This document shows positions 8,316 through 15,765 of a stretch of 44,230 nucleotides of DNA, one piece after another. Below the pieces are notes generated by a model that saw nothing but the letters and a program-made list of their open reading frames with translations, was not told the origin of the DNA and did not search any database. The translations under genes were made by a program, and so were the position numbers. Every line of letters begins with the position of its first letter. Position 1 is the stretch's first letter. The stretch is taken from contig DJRJ01000087.1 of assembly GCA_002438865.1 (NCBI GenBank), positions 7,308-51,537 on the forward strand, read 5' to 3'. This stretch comes from Clostridiales bacterium UBA6363. GTDB lineage: Bacteria; Bacillota; Clostridia; UBA1381.

Positions 8316-10475
8316 ATGGCAGATTTAACAGAAAAGATTATCGGCATTATTACAAAGGAATTTCAGCTCCAAAAATGGCAGACGGAAAACACCGTTGCGC
8401 TTATAGACGAGGGCAACACAATTCCTTTTATAGCACGATACAGAAAAGAAAAGACAGGCGCATTAAGCGATGAGGTTTTAAGGGATTTTGATGACAGATT
8501 AAAATATCTCAGAAGCCTTGAGGATAAAAAGGCGGAGGTATCACGCCTTATAGATGAGCAAGGCAAATTAACGGACGAACTTTTCGCCGCAATAGACTCT
8601 GCGGCAACGCTTTCGGAGCTTGACGATATATACCGTCCCTACCGCCCGAAACGCCGCACACGTGCCACGGTAGCAAAGGAAAAGGGACTGGAACCGCTCG
8701 CACTTATGATGTTTGCGCAAAACGTATACGACCAATCGCCCGAAAGCCTTGCGCTTGAATACATAGACGCCGAAAAAGGCGTTGAAACCGCAGAGGACGC
8801 ATTAAACGGCGCAATGGATATAATCGCCGAAAACATCAGCGACAACGCCGATTTCAGAAAAGCGATAAAGTCGATGTTTTTAAAAAACGGTGTAATCCGC
8901 TCAAAAGCCGCATCGGACGATGACAGCGTGTACAGGCTCTATTATGACTTTTCCGAACCGCTTTCAAAGCTTGCAAACCACAGACTGCTCGCAATAAACA
9001 GAGGAGAAAAAGAGGGATTTCTTTCGGTTAAGCTTGAAACGGACGAAGAACCGATACTCAATTACCTTATCAGGCACACCACGCCCAAAAAGCGCTCGGT
9101 GTTCACCTCATATGTCGAGGACGCCGCAGCGGACGCCTACAAGCGGCTTATAGCGCCATCGGTGGAAACGGAAATACGAAACACTCTTACCGAAAACGCA
9201 CAGGAGGCGTCAATCAAGGTGTTCCGCCAAAATCTGTCGGGACTGCTTCTTCAGCCCCCGGTAAAGGGCAGTGTTGTTCTTGGGCTTGACCCCGGCTACC
9301 GTACAGGCTGTAAGCTTGCGGTGGTGGATGAAACGGGAAAGGTGCTTGACACGGGCATAGTTTACTGCACTCTCCCCAACCATGACAAGGACAAAGCCAA
9401 GGGCGTTTTGAAAAAGCTTATAGAAAAATACAATGTTGACATTGTTTCAATAGGAAACGGAACGGCATCGAAGGAATCCGAAATACTCGTTGCCGAGCTT
9501 ATAAAGGAGCTTGACCGAAAAGTATATTATGTGATGACAAATGAAGCCGGAGCGTCGGTATACAGTGCGTCAAAGCTTGCAACGGAGGAATTTCCGCAAT
9601 ATGACGTCGCATTAAGGAGCGCCGTTTCGATAGCACGCCGATTGCAGGATCCGCTTGCGGAGCTCGTAAAAATCGACCCCAAATCCATAGGAGTCGGACA
9701 GTATCAGCACGATATGAACCAAAAGCGCCTGGGCGAGGCGCTCGGCGGAGTTGTCGAGGGGTGCGTAAACAGCGTCGGGGTTGATCTCAACACCGCATCG
9801 CCGTCACTTCTTTCGTACGTCGCCGGAATAAACGGCACTGTTGCGAAAAATATTATCACGTACCGTGAGGAAAACGGAAAGTTCAAATCGAGAAAAGAGC
9901 TTTTGAAAGTTCCCAAACTCGGCAACAAGGCATTTGAGCAATGCGCCGGATTTATGCGCATTGCGGACGGTGGCAATGTGCTTGATAACACCTCCGTCCA
10001 CCCCGAAAGCTATGCGGCGGCAAACGAGCTTTTGAAAAAGCTCGATTATACGCCCGATGATGTTATAAACGATAATATTTCGGATATAAAATCACGAGCA
10101 AACAATAAATCAAAGCTTGCCGAGGAACTCGGCATAGGTGAGATGACGCTTGATGACATAATAGACAGTCTGCTGAAAAGAGGGCGTGACCCGAGAGAGG
10201 AACTCCCGACACCCGTACTGCGGAGCGATATTATGTCCATGGAGGATTTAAAGCCGGGTATGATACTCACGGGAACGGTACGTAACGTTATAGATTTCGG
10301 CGCATTTGTGGATATAGGCGTTCATCAGGACGGACTGGTGCATATTTCGCAGATATGCGACAGATATATCAAGCACCCGACCGATGTGCTTTCGCTCGGC
10401 GATACGGTCAAGGTCAAGGTACTTGACGTGGACGTAAAGAAAAAGAGAATATCGCTCACAATGCGTGAAGTGTAA
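8316..10475 (+). CDS. tex: Tex-family RNA-binding transcription accessory protein
   Basis: Tex is a cytoplasmic nucleic-acid-binding protein related to eukaryotic Spt6 and linked to transcription and stress survival; its exact role is not settled. The 719-aa product shows the standard order: N-terminal helical Tex domain, a YqgF/RNase-H-like domain beginning VVLGLDPGYRTGCKLAVVD (about 320), helix-hairpin-helix motifs (LNTASPSLLSYVAGI, KLGNKAFEQCAGFM), and a C-terminal S1 domain (about 645-717) starting GMILTGTVRNVIDFGAFVDIG. Length and architecture are normal. Start ATG 8316 follows GGAAAGGGC. lgt follows after 12 bp and is probably co-transcribed. Confidence 0.95.
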   Translation: MADLTEKIIGIITKEFQLQKWQTENTVALIDEGNTIPFIARYRKEKTGALSDEVLRDFDDRLKYLRSLEDKKAEVSRLIDEQGKLTDELFAAIDSAATLSELDDIYRPYRPKRRTRATVAKEKGLEPLALMMFAQNVYDQSPESLALEYIDAEKGVETAEDALNGAMDIIAENISDNADFRKAIKSMFLKNGVIRSKAASDDDSVYRLYYDFSEPLSKLANHRLLAINRGEKEGFLSVKLETDEEPILNYLIRHTTPKKRSVFTSYVEDAAADAYKRLIAPSVETEIRNTLTENAQEASIKVFRQNLSGLLLQPPVKGSVVLGLDPGYRTGCKLAVVDETGKVLDTGIVYCTLPNHDKDKAKGVLKKLIEKYNVDIVSIGNGTASKESEILVAELIKELDRKVYYVMTNEAGASVYSASKLATEEFPQYDVALRSAVSIARRLQDPLAELVKIDPKSIGVGQYQHDMNQKRLGEALGGVVEGCVNSVGVDLNTASPSLLSYVAGINGTVAKNIITYREENGKFKSRKELLKVPKLGNKAFEQCAGFMRIADGGNVLDNTSVHPESYAAANELLKKLDYTPDDVINDNISDIKSRANNKSKLAEELGIGEMTLDDIIDSLLKRGRDPREELPTPVLRSDIMSMEDLKPGMILTGTVRNVIDFGAFVDIGVHQDGLVHISQICDRYIKHPTDVLSLGDTVKVKVLDVDVKKKRISLTMREV

Positions 10476-10487
10476 GGAGGAGATAAT

Positions 10488-11282
10488 ATGAACAACATTT
10501 CTTTTCCCCGTTTGGGCTTGAGTTTTAATATATCGCCTGCCGCATTTTCGATAGGCGCAAAGGATATATATTGGTATGCGCTCATAATCCTCACAGGCTT
10601 TTTGTGCGGACTGGGTTTTGTGTGCGCCACCTGCGAAAAGCGTGGGTTAAAAAAGGATTATGTATGGGACATTGCCATGCTCGGTCTTGTGTGCGGAATA
10701 ATCGGCGCAAGAATATATTATGTCCTGTTTGCGCTTGATGAATTTAAAGACGATTGGCTCGGTATTTTTGAAATATGGAACGGCGGTCTTGCCATTTACG
10801 GCGGAATAATCGGTGCGGTTATAAGTACGTTCGTATGCTGCCGTATACGAAAACTTAACGTGCTTAACGTTTTTGACGTGTGCTGTCCGGGACTATTCAT
10901 CGGTCAGGCGATAGGCAGATTCGGAAACTTTGTAAATGCCGAGGTTTACGGCGGAGCGACAAGCCTTCCGTGGGGAATGTCCATAAACGGTGCGGCGCCG
11001 GTACATCCGCTGTTTTTGTACGAATCACTATGGAACATATTGGGGCTTATACTGCTCATTATTTTCAGGGACAAAAAGCGTGCGGACGGACAGGTGTTCT
11101 TCTTCTACACCTTCTGGTACTCGCTCGGCAGATTGTTCCTTGAGGGTATGCGTGACACGAAATACATTCTGTATATGATACCCGAAAAGCTCGGTATATC
11201 GCAGTTTATCGCCTTTGTGTTTATTGTGCTGTCGGTTATCGCTTTTGCGGTGATTTCAAAAAAAGCAAAAAATGTCGAATAA
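10488..11282 (+). CDS. lgt: Prolipoprotein diacylglyceryl transferase Lgt
   Basis: Lgt attaches diacylglycerol from phosphatidylglycerol to the lipobox cysteine of prelipoproteins, the first step of lipoprotein maturation in the membrane. The 264-aa product is polytopic and carries the conserved NGGLAIYGGIIGA segment and the Lgt signature GRFGNFVNAEVYGG with its essential arginine and asparagine. PLFLYESLWN and GRLFLEGMRDTKY are also typical. A strong GGAGGAG precedes ATG 10488. The pairing with tex probably reflects co-transcription rather than shared function. Confidence 0.95.
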   Translation: MNNISFPRLGLSFNISPAAFSIGAKDIYWYALIILTGFLCGLGFVCATCEKRGLKKDYVWDIAMLGLVCGIIGARIYYVLFALDEFKDDWLGIFEIWNGGLAIYGGIIGAVISTFVCCRIRKLNVLNVFDVCCPGLFIGQAIGRFGNFVNAEVYGGATSLPWGMSINGAAPVHPLFLYESLWNILGLILLIIFRDKKRADGQVFFFYTFWYSLGRLFLEGMRDTKYILYMIPEKLGISQFIAFVFIVLSVIAFAVISKKAKNVE

Positions 11283-11319
11283 TGACATACGAAAGTTATA
11301 ACTTTTTTTCTGTAAATAG

Positions 11320-11348
11320 TTGACAAATTTTAAGTTTTAATGTAAAAT
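11320..11348 (+). promoter_or_regulatory. Promoter of the Spo0E-like peptide gene
   Basis: TTGACA (11320-11325), 17-bp spacer, TAAAAT (11343-11348). The small gene therefore has its own strong promoter. Confidence 0.75.
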
Positions 11349-11380
11349 AAAGTCACAGTAGAAATAGGAGGAAATTGGTT

Positions 11381-11515
11381 ATGGCACTAAACGAGCTTAG
11401 AGAGCAATTTCACAAAAGCCTCGAAATGCACAATTTTGATTATTCAAACCCCGAAGTTATAAAATTGGGACTTGAATTTGAGAAAGCCGCAGGAAAGGGC
11501 GTCGGCTCCGATTGA
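11381..11515 (+). CDS. Spo0E-like small protein (44 aa)
   Basis: This 44-codon ORF has its own promoter, a strong AGGAGG site 8 nt before the ATG, and a terminator after it, so it is very probably expressed. The peptide (MALNELREQF... NPEVIKLGLEFEKAAG) has the size and two-helix pattern of Spo0E-family aspartyl-phosphate phosphatases: an LR-containing first helix, a short turn, then PEV plus a second helix. Spo0E proteins dephosphorylate Spo0A-P through a conserved SxxxD motif in the second helix; here the aligned positions read G-L-E-F-E. The catalytic motif is therefore absent or altered. It may be a non-catalytic family member. Assignment is by pattern only. Confidence 0.6.
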   Translation: MALNELREQFHKSLEMHNFDYSNPEVIKLGLEFEKAAGKGVGSD

Positions 11516-11547
11516 TGGTTTAATTACATAATCGGTTGATTCGGAGG

Positions 11548-11590
11548 AAAAAACGGTGTAAAAAAGATAACTTTTTTACACCGTTTTTTT
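11548..11590. terminator. Bidirectional terminator between the Spo0E-like gene and the ABC transporter operon
   Basis: A perfect 19-bp stem with a 4-nt loop ATAA and A-run/T-run flanks (11548-11566 with 11571-11589) serves the plus-strand peptide gene and the minus-strand ABC operon, whose stop codon overlaps its end. Confidence 0.9.
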
Positions 11591-12854
11591 ATTCTTTATT
11601 GAAGATTATAGGCGGCAGTTCAATATCTCCGTAAAGCTTTGCCTGCCATAATATTTCCGATTTTTTGTCACGGTCAAAGCACAGCGCCGGCCATAAGGCG
11701 TCCGCATCGGAAACGCCGTGCATTTCGTTGCGCTCAAACGCCGCCAAAAGCACCGTATATGATCCCGTGGCAAGTGCCTGTGTGTCAAGAATAAATTCTC
11801 CCGAATATTCTTCATCGGCACGGCACTTTGCAAATCCATGGCAAACCGCCGTTGCGACAGGCTCATTGTTTACATTGTGAATCATCATACGTAGTGACAG
11901 CGACTCCACATCTTTCAGCGCACGCCATTTTATCCGCATATGCAGTTTTTCCCCATCACAAATCCTGAGATTGTCACGTCCCAGTACTTCAAGACTCTCA
12001 AAGCGTATCTTATCGGTAAAAAAGTTTGCTCTGGGCGCTTTTGTAAAATCGACAAACAGTTTGTGCTCACGCTTTGACGAGTCGAAATAAAGCTTTATCG
12101 CCTCATCGGTCATTCCGTCATATATTATTTTTCCTTTTTTCATAACGGCGCCACGGCTGCAAAGTCTGCGCACCGTATTCATATTGTGGCTTATGTAAAT
12201 AATCGTTCTGCCCGAATCACGTGCAACGGAGAGCATTTTGTCGATACATTTTTTCTGAAAATTCATATCGCCCACGGCAAGCACCTCGTCCATAAGCATA
12301 ATATCGCTGTCAAGATGCGCCGCAACGGAAAATGCAAGCTTTACAAACATCCCCGACGAATACCGCTTTACGGGTGTGTCAATAAATTTCTCGCACTCGG
12401 AAAATTCTATAATGTCGTCCATTTTGCGTGTTATCTCGCTCTTTTTCATACCGAGGATAGCACCGTTTAAGTATATGTTTTCCCGTCCCGTAAGTTCGGG
12501 GTGAAAACCCGTTCCCACCTCAAGCATACTGGAAACCTTGCCGTTTATGTAAATCTCCCCTCTTGTGGGTGCGGTAACACGTGACAAAAGCTTAAGCGTT
12601 GTGGACTTGCCCACACCGTTTCCGCCGATAAGTCCGAGCGTTTCGCCTCTGCGCACCTCAAGATTTATGCCGTCAAGCGCAGTAAAAAGTTCGTTCTTCT
12701 CATATACCTTACTGCCTATGCGCCTGTTCGGGTCTTCTCTTTTTCTCACACGTGCCCACCAGCTCTGCAAATCGCCCTGAAGCGTACCGCCGCCGATTGA
12801 GCCTAAGCGGTACTCCTTGTACACGTCCTCTATTTTAATTACAACATCGCTCAT
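11589..12854 (-). CDS. Polysaccharide/teichoic acid ABC exporter, ATP-binding subunit (Wzt/TagH-like)
   Basis: This is the ATPase of a two-component exporter that moves a lipid-linked glycopolymer across the membrane. The N-terminal half has Walker A GGNGVGKSTT, the ABC signature YSSGMFVKLAFS and Walker B IMLMDEVLAVGD, with the short form typical of O-antigen/teichoic acid exporters. The C-terminal portion (about 250-421) is a beta-rich domain like the Wzt carbohydrate-binding domain, which in characterised systems recognises the finished glycan end. I choose ATG 12854, because AAGGG sits 8 nt upstream; GTG 12863 is possible. The permease gene lies 11 bp upstream. No glycosyltransferases flank it, so the substrate is unknown. 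Confidence 0.9.
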   Translation of the reverse strand: MSDVVIKIEDVYKEYRLGSIGGGTLQGDLQSWWARVRKREDPNRRIGSKVYEKNELFTALDGINLEVRRGETLGLIGGNGVGKSTTLKLLSRVTAPTRGEIYINGKVSSMLEVGTGFHPELTGRENIYLNGAILGMKKSEITRKMDDIIEFSECEKFIDTPVKRYSSGMFVKLAFSVAAHLDSDIMLMDEVLAVGDMNFQKKCIDKMLSVARDSGRTIIYISHNMNTVRRLCSRGAVMKKGKIIYDGMTDEAIKLYFDSSKREHKLFVDFTKAPRANFFTDKIRFESLEVLGRDNLRICDGEKLHMRIKWRALKDVESLSLRMMIHNVNNEPVATAVCHGFAKCRADEEYSGEFILDTQALATGSYTVLLAAFERNEMHGVSDADALWPALCFDRDKKSEILWQAKLYGDIELPPIIFNKE

Positions 12855-12865
12855 ATTCTTCACCC

Positions 12866-13711
12866 TTAAACAGTATCGAGAAACGTTTTTTCAACTCTCG
12901 AGAAAATAATTATGCCGACAAACAGTAACAAAAGCGTCATTCCCCAACTTATCGCCCAGGAGAATATTTCCGGCTCGCCGCAGCCTAAAAATGCGTATTT
13001 GAAATTATTCACGACGGGCATCATCGGGTTTAAAAGGATTAATCCTCTCAGGTTTGACGGTACGGCAGAGAGCGGATACACAATAGGTGTTGCGTACATC
13101 CACAGCTGAACGCCGAATCCCACAAGTATTGACAAATCCCTGTACTTCGTTGTAAGGGCGGATATGATTATTCCCGTTCCCATTCCGAGCATAGCCATCT
13201 GCACCACCATAAGCGGCAAAAGCGTTATCCAGCCGTTGGGGTGTATGCACCCGGGAGATGAAACAGCAAAATACACCATAAGGCAAATCATAAGTATTAG
13301 CTGTAAAAAGAACGACAGCATAGCGTATATTACGGTTGAAAGCGGCGTTATAAGCCTTGGAAAATAGACCTTTCCGAACAGTCCGGCATTTCCCGTAAAG
13401 GTTGACGCCGTCGATGTAAGGCAGGTTGAAAAGTACGCCCAGGCGGTGTTTCCCGCCATATAATACAAAAACTGCGGCACGCCGTCGGTCGAAATCTGCG
13501 CTATCTTTCCGAATACAACGGTAAACACAGACGAGGTCAGAAGCGGCGTTATAAGAAACCACAGCGGGCCCAGTATCGTTTGCTTGTATGCGCTTTTGTA
13601 ATTTCTTTTTATAAACATAAAAAGCAGGTCACGATACTGCCATATCTCTTTTAAATTTATATCAAGCCAGCCGGTTTTCGGCTTTATAACGGTTGTCCAT
13701 TCTTCGTTCAT
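12866..13711 (-). CDS. Polysaccharide/teichoic acid ABC exporter, permease subunit (Wzm/TagG-like)
   Basis: This is the membrane partner of the ATPase encoded immediately downstream. The 281-aa product has a cytoplasmic N-terminus (IKPKTGWLDINLKEIWQYRDLL) typical of ABC2-type exporters, followed by six hydrophobic segments. FIKRNYKSAYKQTILGPLWFLI matches the coupling-helix region of Wzm/TagG proteins, and ATPIVYPLSAVP with LNPMMPVVNNFKYAFLG is the conserved C-terminal signature. Start ATG 13711 follows GGAGG. A strong minus-strand promoter lies 24 bp upstream. The polymer exported cannot be read from the window. Confidence 0.92.
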   Translation of the reverse strand: MNEEWTTVIKPKTGWLDINLKEIWQYRDLLFMFIKRNYKSAYKQTILGPLWFLITPLLTSSVFTVVFGKIAQISTDGVPQFLYYMAGNTAWAYFSTCLTSTASTFTGNAGLFGKVYFPRLITPLSTVIYAMLSFFLQLILMICLMVYFAVSSPGCIHPNGWITLLPLMVVQMAMLGMGTGIIISALTTKYRDLSILVGFGVQLWMYATPIVYPLSAVPSNLRGLILLNPMMPVVNNFKYAFLGCGEPEIFSWAISWGMTLLLLFVGIIIFSRVEKTFLDTV

Positions 13712-13734
13712 TTCAATCCTCCGTTCATAAGTAG

Positions 13735-13763
13735 ATTATACACGATTTGCCTATCTTTGTCAA
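13735..13763 (-). promoter_or_regulatory. Promoter of the ABC exporter operon
   Basis: On the minus strand TTGACA (13758-13763), 17-bp spacer, TATAAT (13735-13740): a full consensus promoter. Confidence 0.85.
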
Positions 13764-13772
13764 CGTCGCATA

Positions 13773-13801
13773 TTGACAGCGCCGTCTAAAAATGCTAAAA
13801 T
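13773..13801 (+). promoter_or_regulatory. Promoter of the alpha/beta hydrolase gene
   Basis: TTGACA (13773-13778), 17-bp spacer, TAAAAT (13796-13801), divergent from the exporter promoter only 10 bp away. Confidence 0.75.
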
Positions 13802-13873
13802 ACACTTAATAATATTTATGCCTTTACGGGATATAATATATTATAACAGCATCATAGGTGCGGAGGTATTGCT

Positions 13874-14848
13874 ATGAAAAAGAATTCCAAAAAGATGATT
13901 ATGACGGCTGTCGGCGTAACGGCGGCGGCAAGTGCCGGAGCGGCGGCTGCGGCATATCTTGCGACAAGGCTTTTGGTCAGGACGGCACTTGACCGAAATC
14001 AGCCAAAGATAATGAAAAATGCCGGTTCCGTAATTGCAGGCAGTAAGAAAAACGAAGAACTTGACGAGCTTTGCCGTGCGGCGTCGGAGAGATTGAAAGC
14101 ACAGGAGCATGAAAACGTTGAGATAACCGGCTATGACGGAGTTGCGCTCAAGGGACACTTTTTCCCGTGCGAAGATGCGGAACGCATTATTATTGCTTTT
14201 CACGGCTGGCGTTCGTCCTGGGACGGCGATTTCGGACTGATTTCCGATTTCTGGCACAAGAACAAATGCAGTGTGCTTTATGTTGAACAGCGTGGTCAGA
14301 ATGACAGCGGCGGAGAATATATGAGTTTCGGACTTGCGGAGCGGTTTGACTGCGTTGAATGGTCGAACTGGGCGGTATGCAGATGCGGCAAAAATCTTCC
14401 TATATATCTTGCAGGTATATCCATGGGAGCAGGCACGATACTCATGGCGGCGGATTTACCGCTTCCGAACAGCGTTCACGGAATAATGGCTGACTGCGGA
14501 TTTACCTCGCCGAAAGCAATATGGAAATACATTGCAAACAAAAATCTCCATATGCCGTTCGGTGTAAACAGCATATTTGCGGACATTATGTGCAGAAAGA
14601 GAATAAATATGCACCTTGACGAGCACTCGGCGCCGTCGGCACTGCGGAGAACGGATATACCCGTGCTGTTTGTTCACGGCTCGAGCGACCATTTTGTACC
14701 CGTTGAAATGACTTACGAAAATTATCTTGCCTGCGCCTCGCCCAAGCGATTGCTGATCGTTCCGGGTGCGGAGCATGCAATGAGCTATCTCACCGACCGC
14801 AAAGCTTACGAAAAAGCGGTAAAGGATTTTTGGCGTGAATTTGATTAA
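13874..14848 (+). CDS. Membrane-anchored alpha/beta hydrolase
   Basis: This is a serine hydrolase of the alpha/beta fold, related to bacterial YqkD/FrsA-like esterase families. An N-terminal hydrophobic segment (about 9-33, Ala/Gly-rich) likely anchors it in the membrane or serves as an uncleaved signal. The oxyanion-side motif HGWRSSWDGDFG (about 113), the nucleophile elbow GISMGAG (GxSxG, about 180-186), an acid in the FVHGSSDHFVP segment and the catalytic histidine in PGAEHAMSY make a complete triad. Substrate is not deducible; peptide, ester and lipid substrates are all found in the superfamily. Start ATG 13874 follows GGAGG. Monocistronic, with its own terminator. Confidence 0.88.
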   Translation: MKKNSKKMIMTAVGVTAAASAGAAAAAYLATRLLVRTALDRNQPKIMKNAGSVIAGSKKNEELDELCRAASERLKAQEHENVEITGYDGVALKGHFFPCEDAERIIIAFHGWRSSWDGDFGLISDFWHKNKCSVLYVEQRGQNDSGGEYMSFGLAERFDCVEWSNWAVCRCGKNLPIYLAGISMGAGTILMAADLPLPNSVHGIMADCGFTSPKAIWKYIANKNLHMPFGVNSIFADIMCRKRINMHLDEHSAPSALRRTDIPVLFVHGSSDHFVPVEMTYENYLACASPKRLLIVPGAEHAMSYLTDRKAYEKAVKDFWREFD

Positions 14849-14881
14849 AAAAAATTACGGCGGAAACGCCGTAATTTTTTT
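14849..14881 (+). terminator. Rho-independent terminator of the hydrolase gene
   Basis: A 14-bp stem with a GAAA tetraloop (14849-14862 with 14867-14880) and a T-run directly after the stop codon. Confidence 0.92.
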
Positions 14882-14899
14882 GCTTTCAGCAGTAAACAT

Positions 14900-14988
14900 A
14901 AAAAAATAACGCCAGCCCATTCCATTAGCTGACGTTATTTTTCATATAACTCTTAACTATCGACATAACCGTTTAAGGTCTTGCCTTG
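14900..14988 (-). ncRNA. Type I antitoxin-like small RNA, copy A
   Basis: On the minus strand TTGACA (15018-15023), a 17-bp spacer and TATAAT (14995-15000) predict a start near 14988. A terminator hairpin (stem around 14903-14940) ends an RNA of about 90 nt. It shares a 5' hairpin (GGCAAG...TTAAAC...) and 3' terminator with copies B and C. Its 3' end (14897-14917) is identical, over 21 nt, to the toxin-gene end at 15220-15240, so it can pair with the toxin mRNA in trans. The flanking sequence before 14917 resembles the last seven toxin codons, suggesting a decayed second toxin gene. Transcription and function are inferred. Confidence 0.7.
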
Positions 14989-15062
14989 TATATAATTATA
15001 CCATAGCGGTAAAGTATTGTCAATAAAAATAAAAAGCACCTGCAAAAGTGCGAAAAATAGTA

Positions 15063-15068
15063 TATAAT
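15063..15068 (+). promoter_or_regulatory. -10 element of the toxin mRNA
   Basis: TATAAT lies 95 nt before the toxin start codon. The -35 region (CTGCAA at 15040-15045) is poor. The resulting leader contains a 7-bp hairpin (15075-15090) and a GGCA...TGCC-closed element (15094-15134) related to the 5' hairpin of the antisense RNAs. Confidence 0.55.
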
Positions 15069-15163
15069 GTAAAAGTCGGTTAAAACCGACAAAGGCAAGG
15101 TCTTTAAACAGTGTAAAAGCTGAGCGGTTATGCCATCATCTCTACAGAAGGAGGTGATTGCTT

Positions 15164-15232
15164 ATGGATAAAGATTACATAATTTCATTTATGATAATTT
15201 TATTGCTTCTGGCAATAACCATAAAAAAATAA
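15164..15232 (+). CDS. Type I toxin-like hydrophobic peptide (22 aa)
   Basis: The 22-codon ORF encodes a peptide with a charged MDKDY start, a run of about 15 hydrophobic residues (IISFMIILLLLAITI) and a KK tail: the layout of membrane-acting type I toxins such as TxpA- and Fst-type or clostridial analogues. An excellent AGAAGGAGGTG site precedes the ATG. Its stop codon lies in the bidirectional terminator that also ends antisense RNA copy B, so mRNA and antisense RNA overlap at their 3' ends, as in TxpA/RatA. The leader has AAGGTCTT at 15097-15104, complementary to the AAGACCTT loop of copies A and B. I do not claim homology to a named family. Confidence 0.72.
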   Translation: MDKDYIISFMIILLLLAITIKK

Positions 15233-15314
15233 CGCCAGCCTCCCAAGCTTTATGCGTTATTTTTTAATAGCAAATAAATTCTTGGCATAACCGTTTAAGG
15301 TCTTGCCTTTTTCT
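15224..15314 (-). ncRNA. Type I antitoxin-like small RNA, copy B (cis-antisense to the toxin)
   Basis: On the minus strand TTGACA (15344-15349), 17 bp and TATAAT (15321-15326) form a consensus promoter; the start is predicted near 15314. The terminator stem AATAACGC/GCGTTATT with T-runs on both sides (15224-15267) is shared with the convergent toxin transcript, giving about 30-45 nt of perfect antisense overlap that covers the toxin stop codon. The 5' part folds into a hairpin with loop sequence complementary to the toxin leader. This is the natural cis antitoxin. Confidence 0.78.
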
Positions 15315-15351
15315 ATATACATTATACCACAGTCACAAAGCGTTGTCAACA

Positions 15352-15443
15352 AAAAAATAACGCCAGCCCTTACCATTAGTTGACGTTATTTTTTATAACA
15401 CAAAAACTTTTGGCATAACCGTTTAAGATCTTGCCTTTTCTTT
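15352..15443 (-). ncRNA. Type I antitoxin-like small RNA, copy C
   Basis: On the minus strand TTGTCA-type -35 reads TTGACA (15473-15478), then 17 bp and TATAAT (15450-15455); start near 15443, terminator around 15352-15393. Over 18 nt (15351-15368) the 3' end is identical to copy B and so complementary to the toxin mRNA end. The loop has one change (AAGATCTT), which still pairs with the toxin leader through a G-U. No toxin ORF is left next to it, so it is an orphan antitoxin or a trans-acting regulator. Confidence 0.68.
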
Positions 15444-15507
15444 ATATATATTATACCGCAAAAGCAGAGCGGTGTCAAGATTTTTTTTAATTTTGCGCAA
15501 AAGGGTA

Positions 15508-15536
15508 TTTACAAAACTGCAATTATGTGGTATACT
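15508..15536 (+). promoter_or_regulatory. Promoter of structured RNA 1
   Basis: TTTACA (15508-15513), 17-bp spacer, TATACT (15531-15536) with an extended -10 TGG. Almost the same promoter sequence recurs before RNA 2. Confidence 0.8.
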
Positions 15537-15542
15537 GGTGTA

Positions 15543-15710
15543 GCCAAACAAATTTAATAAAAAAAAATCGGATACATATTTTTGTACTCTGTACAAAAAT
15601 GCACGGTTCTATCTGTATGTATTCGATTTATATGAATATATTAAGTTTGTTTGGCGACAATCAAGAACGTGCATTTTTTATGCGTCGGTCTTCTGATTGG
15701 CGCATTTTTT
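15543..15710 (+). ncRNA. Tandem pseudoknotted RNA, copy 1
   Basis: The RNA starts near 15543 and ends in a terminator (15680-15710). A 16-bp closing stem (15543-15558 with 15640-15655, one G-U) encloses a second 14-bp helix (15565-15578 with 15616-15629, one G-U) and an apical hairpin (15579-15587 with 15591-15599). The loop strand 15600-15610 (TGCACGGTTCT) is complementary to the tail 15663-15673 (AAGAACGTGCA) with one bulged G, forming an H-type pseudoknot just before the terminator. Layout and pseudoknot recur with compensated sequence changes in copies 2 and 3. The short ORF over this region is not credible. Family unknown to me. Confidence 0.78.
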
Positions 15711-15730
15711 AATTTTGCACCGAAAAGGTA

Positions 15731-15759
15731 TTTACAAAATTGAAATTATGTGGTATACT
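15731..15759 (+). promoter_or_regulatory. Promoter of structured RNA 2
   Basis: TTTACA (15731-15736), 17 bp, TATACT (15754-15759), extended -10 TGG. It repeats the promoter of copy 1 nearly base for base. Confidence 0.8.
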
Positions 15760-15765
15760 GTGATA

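Noticed and set aside
15527..15712. 61-codon ORF over structured RNA 1
   Set aside because: It begins within the promoter and spans the hairpin and terminator; the composition is explained by the RNA structure.
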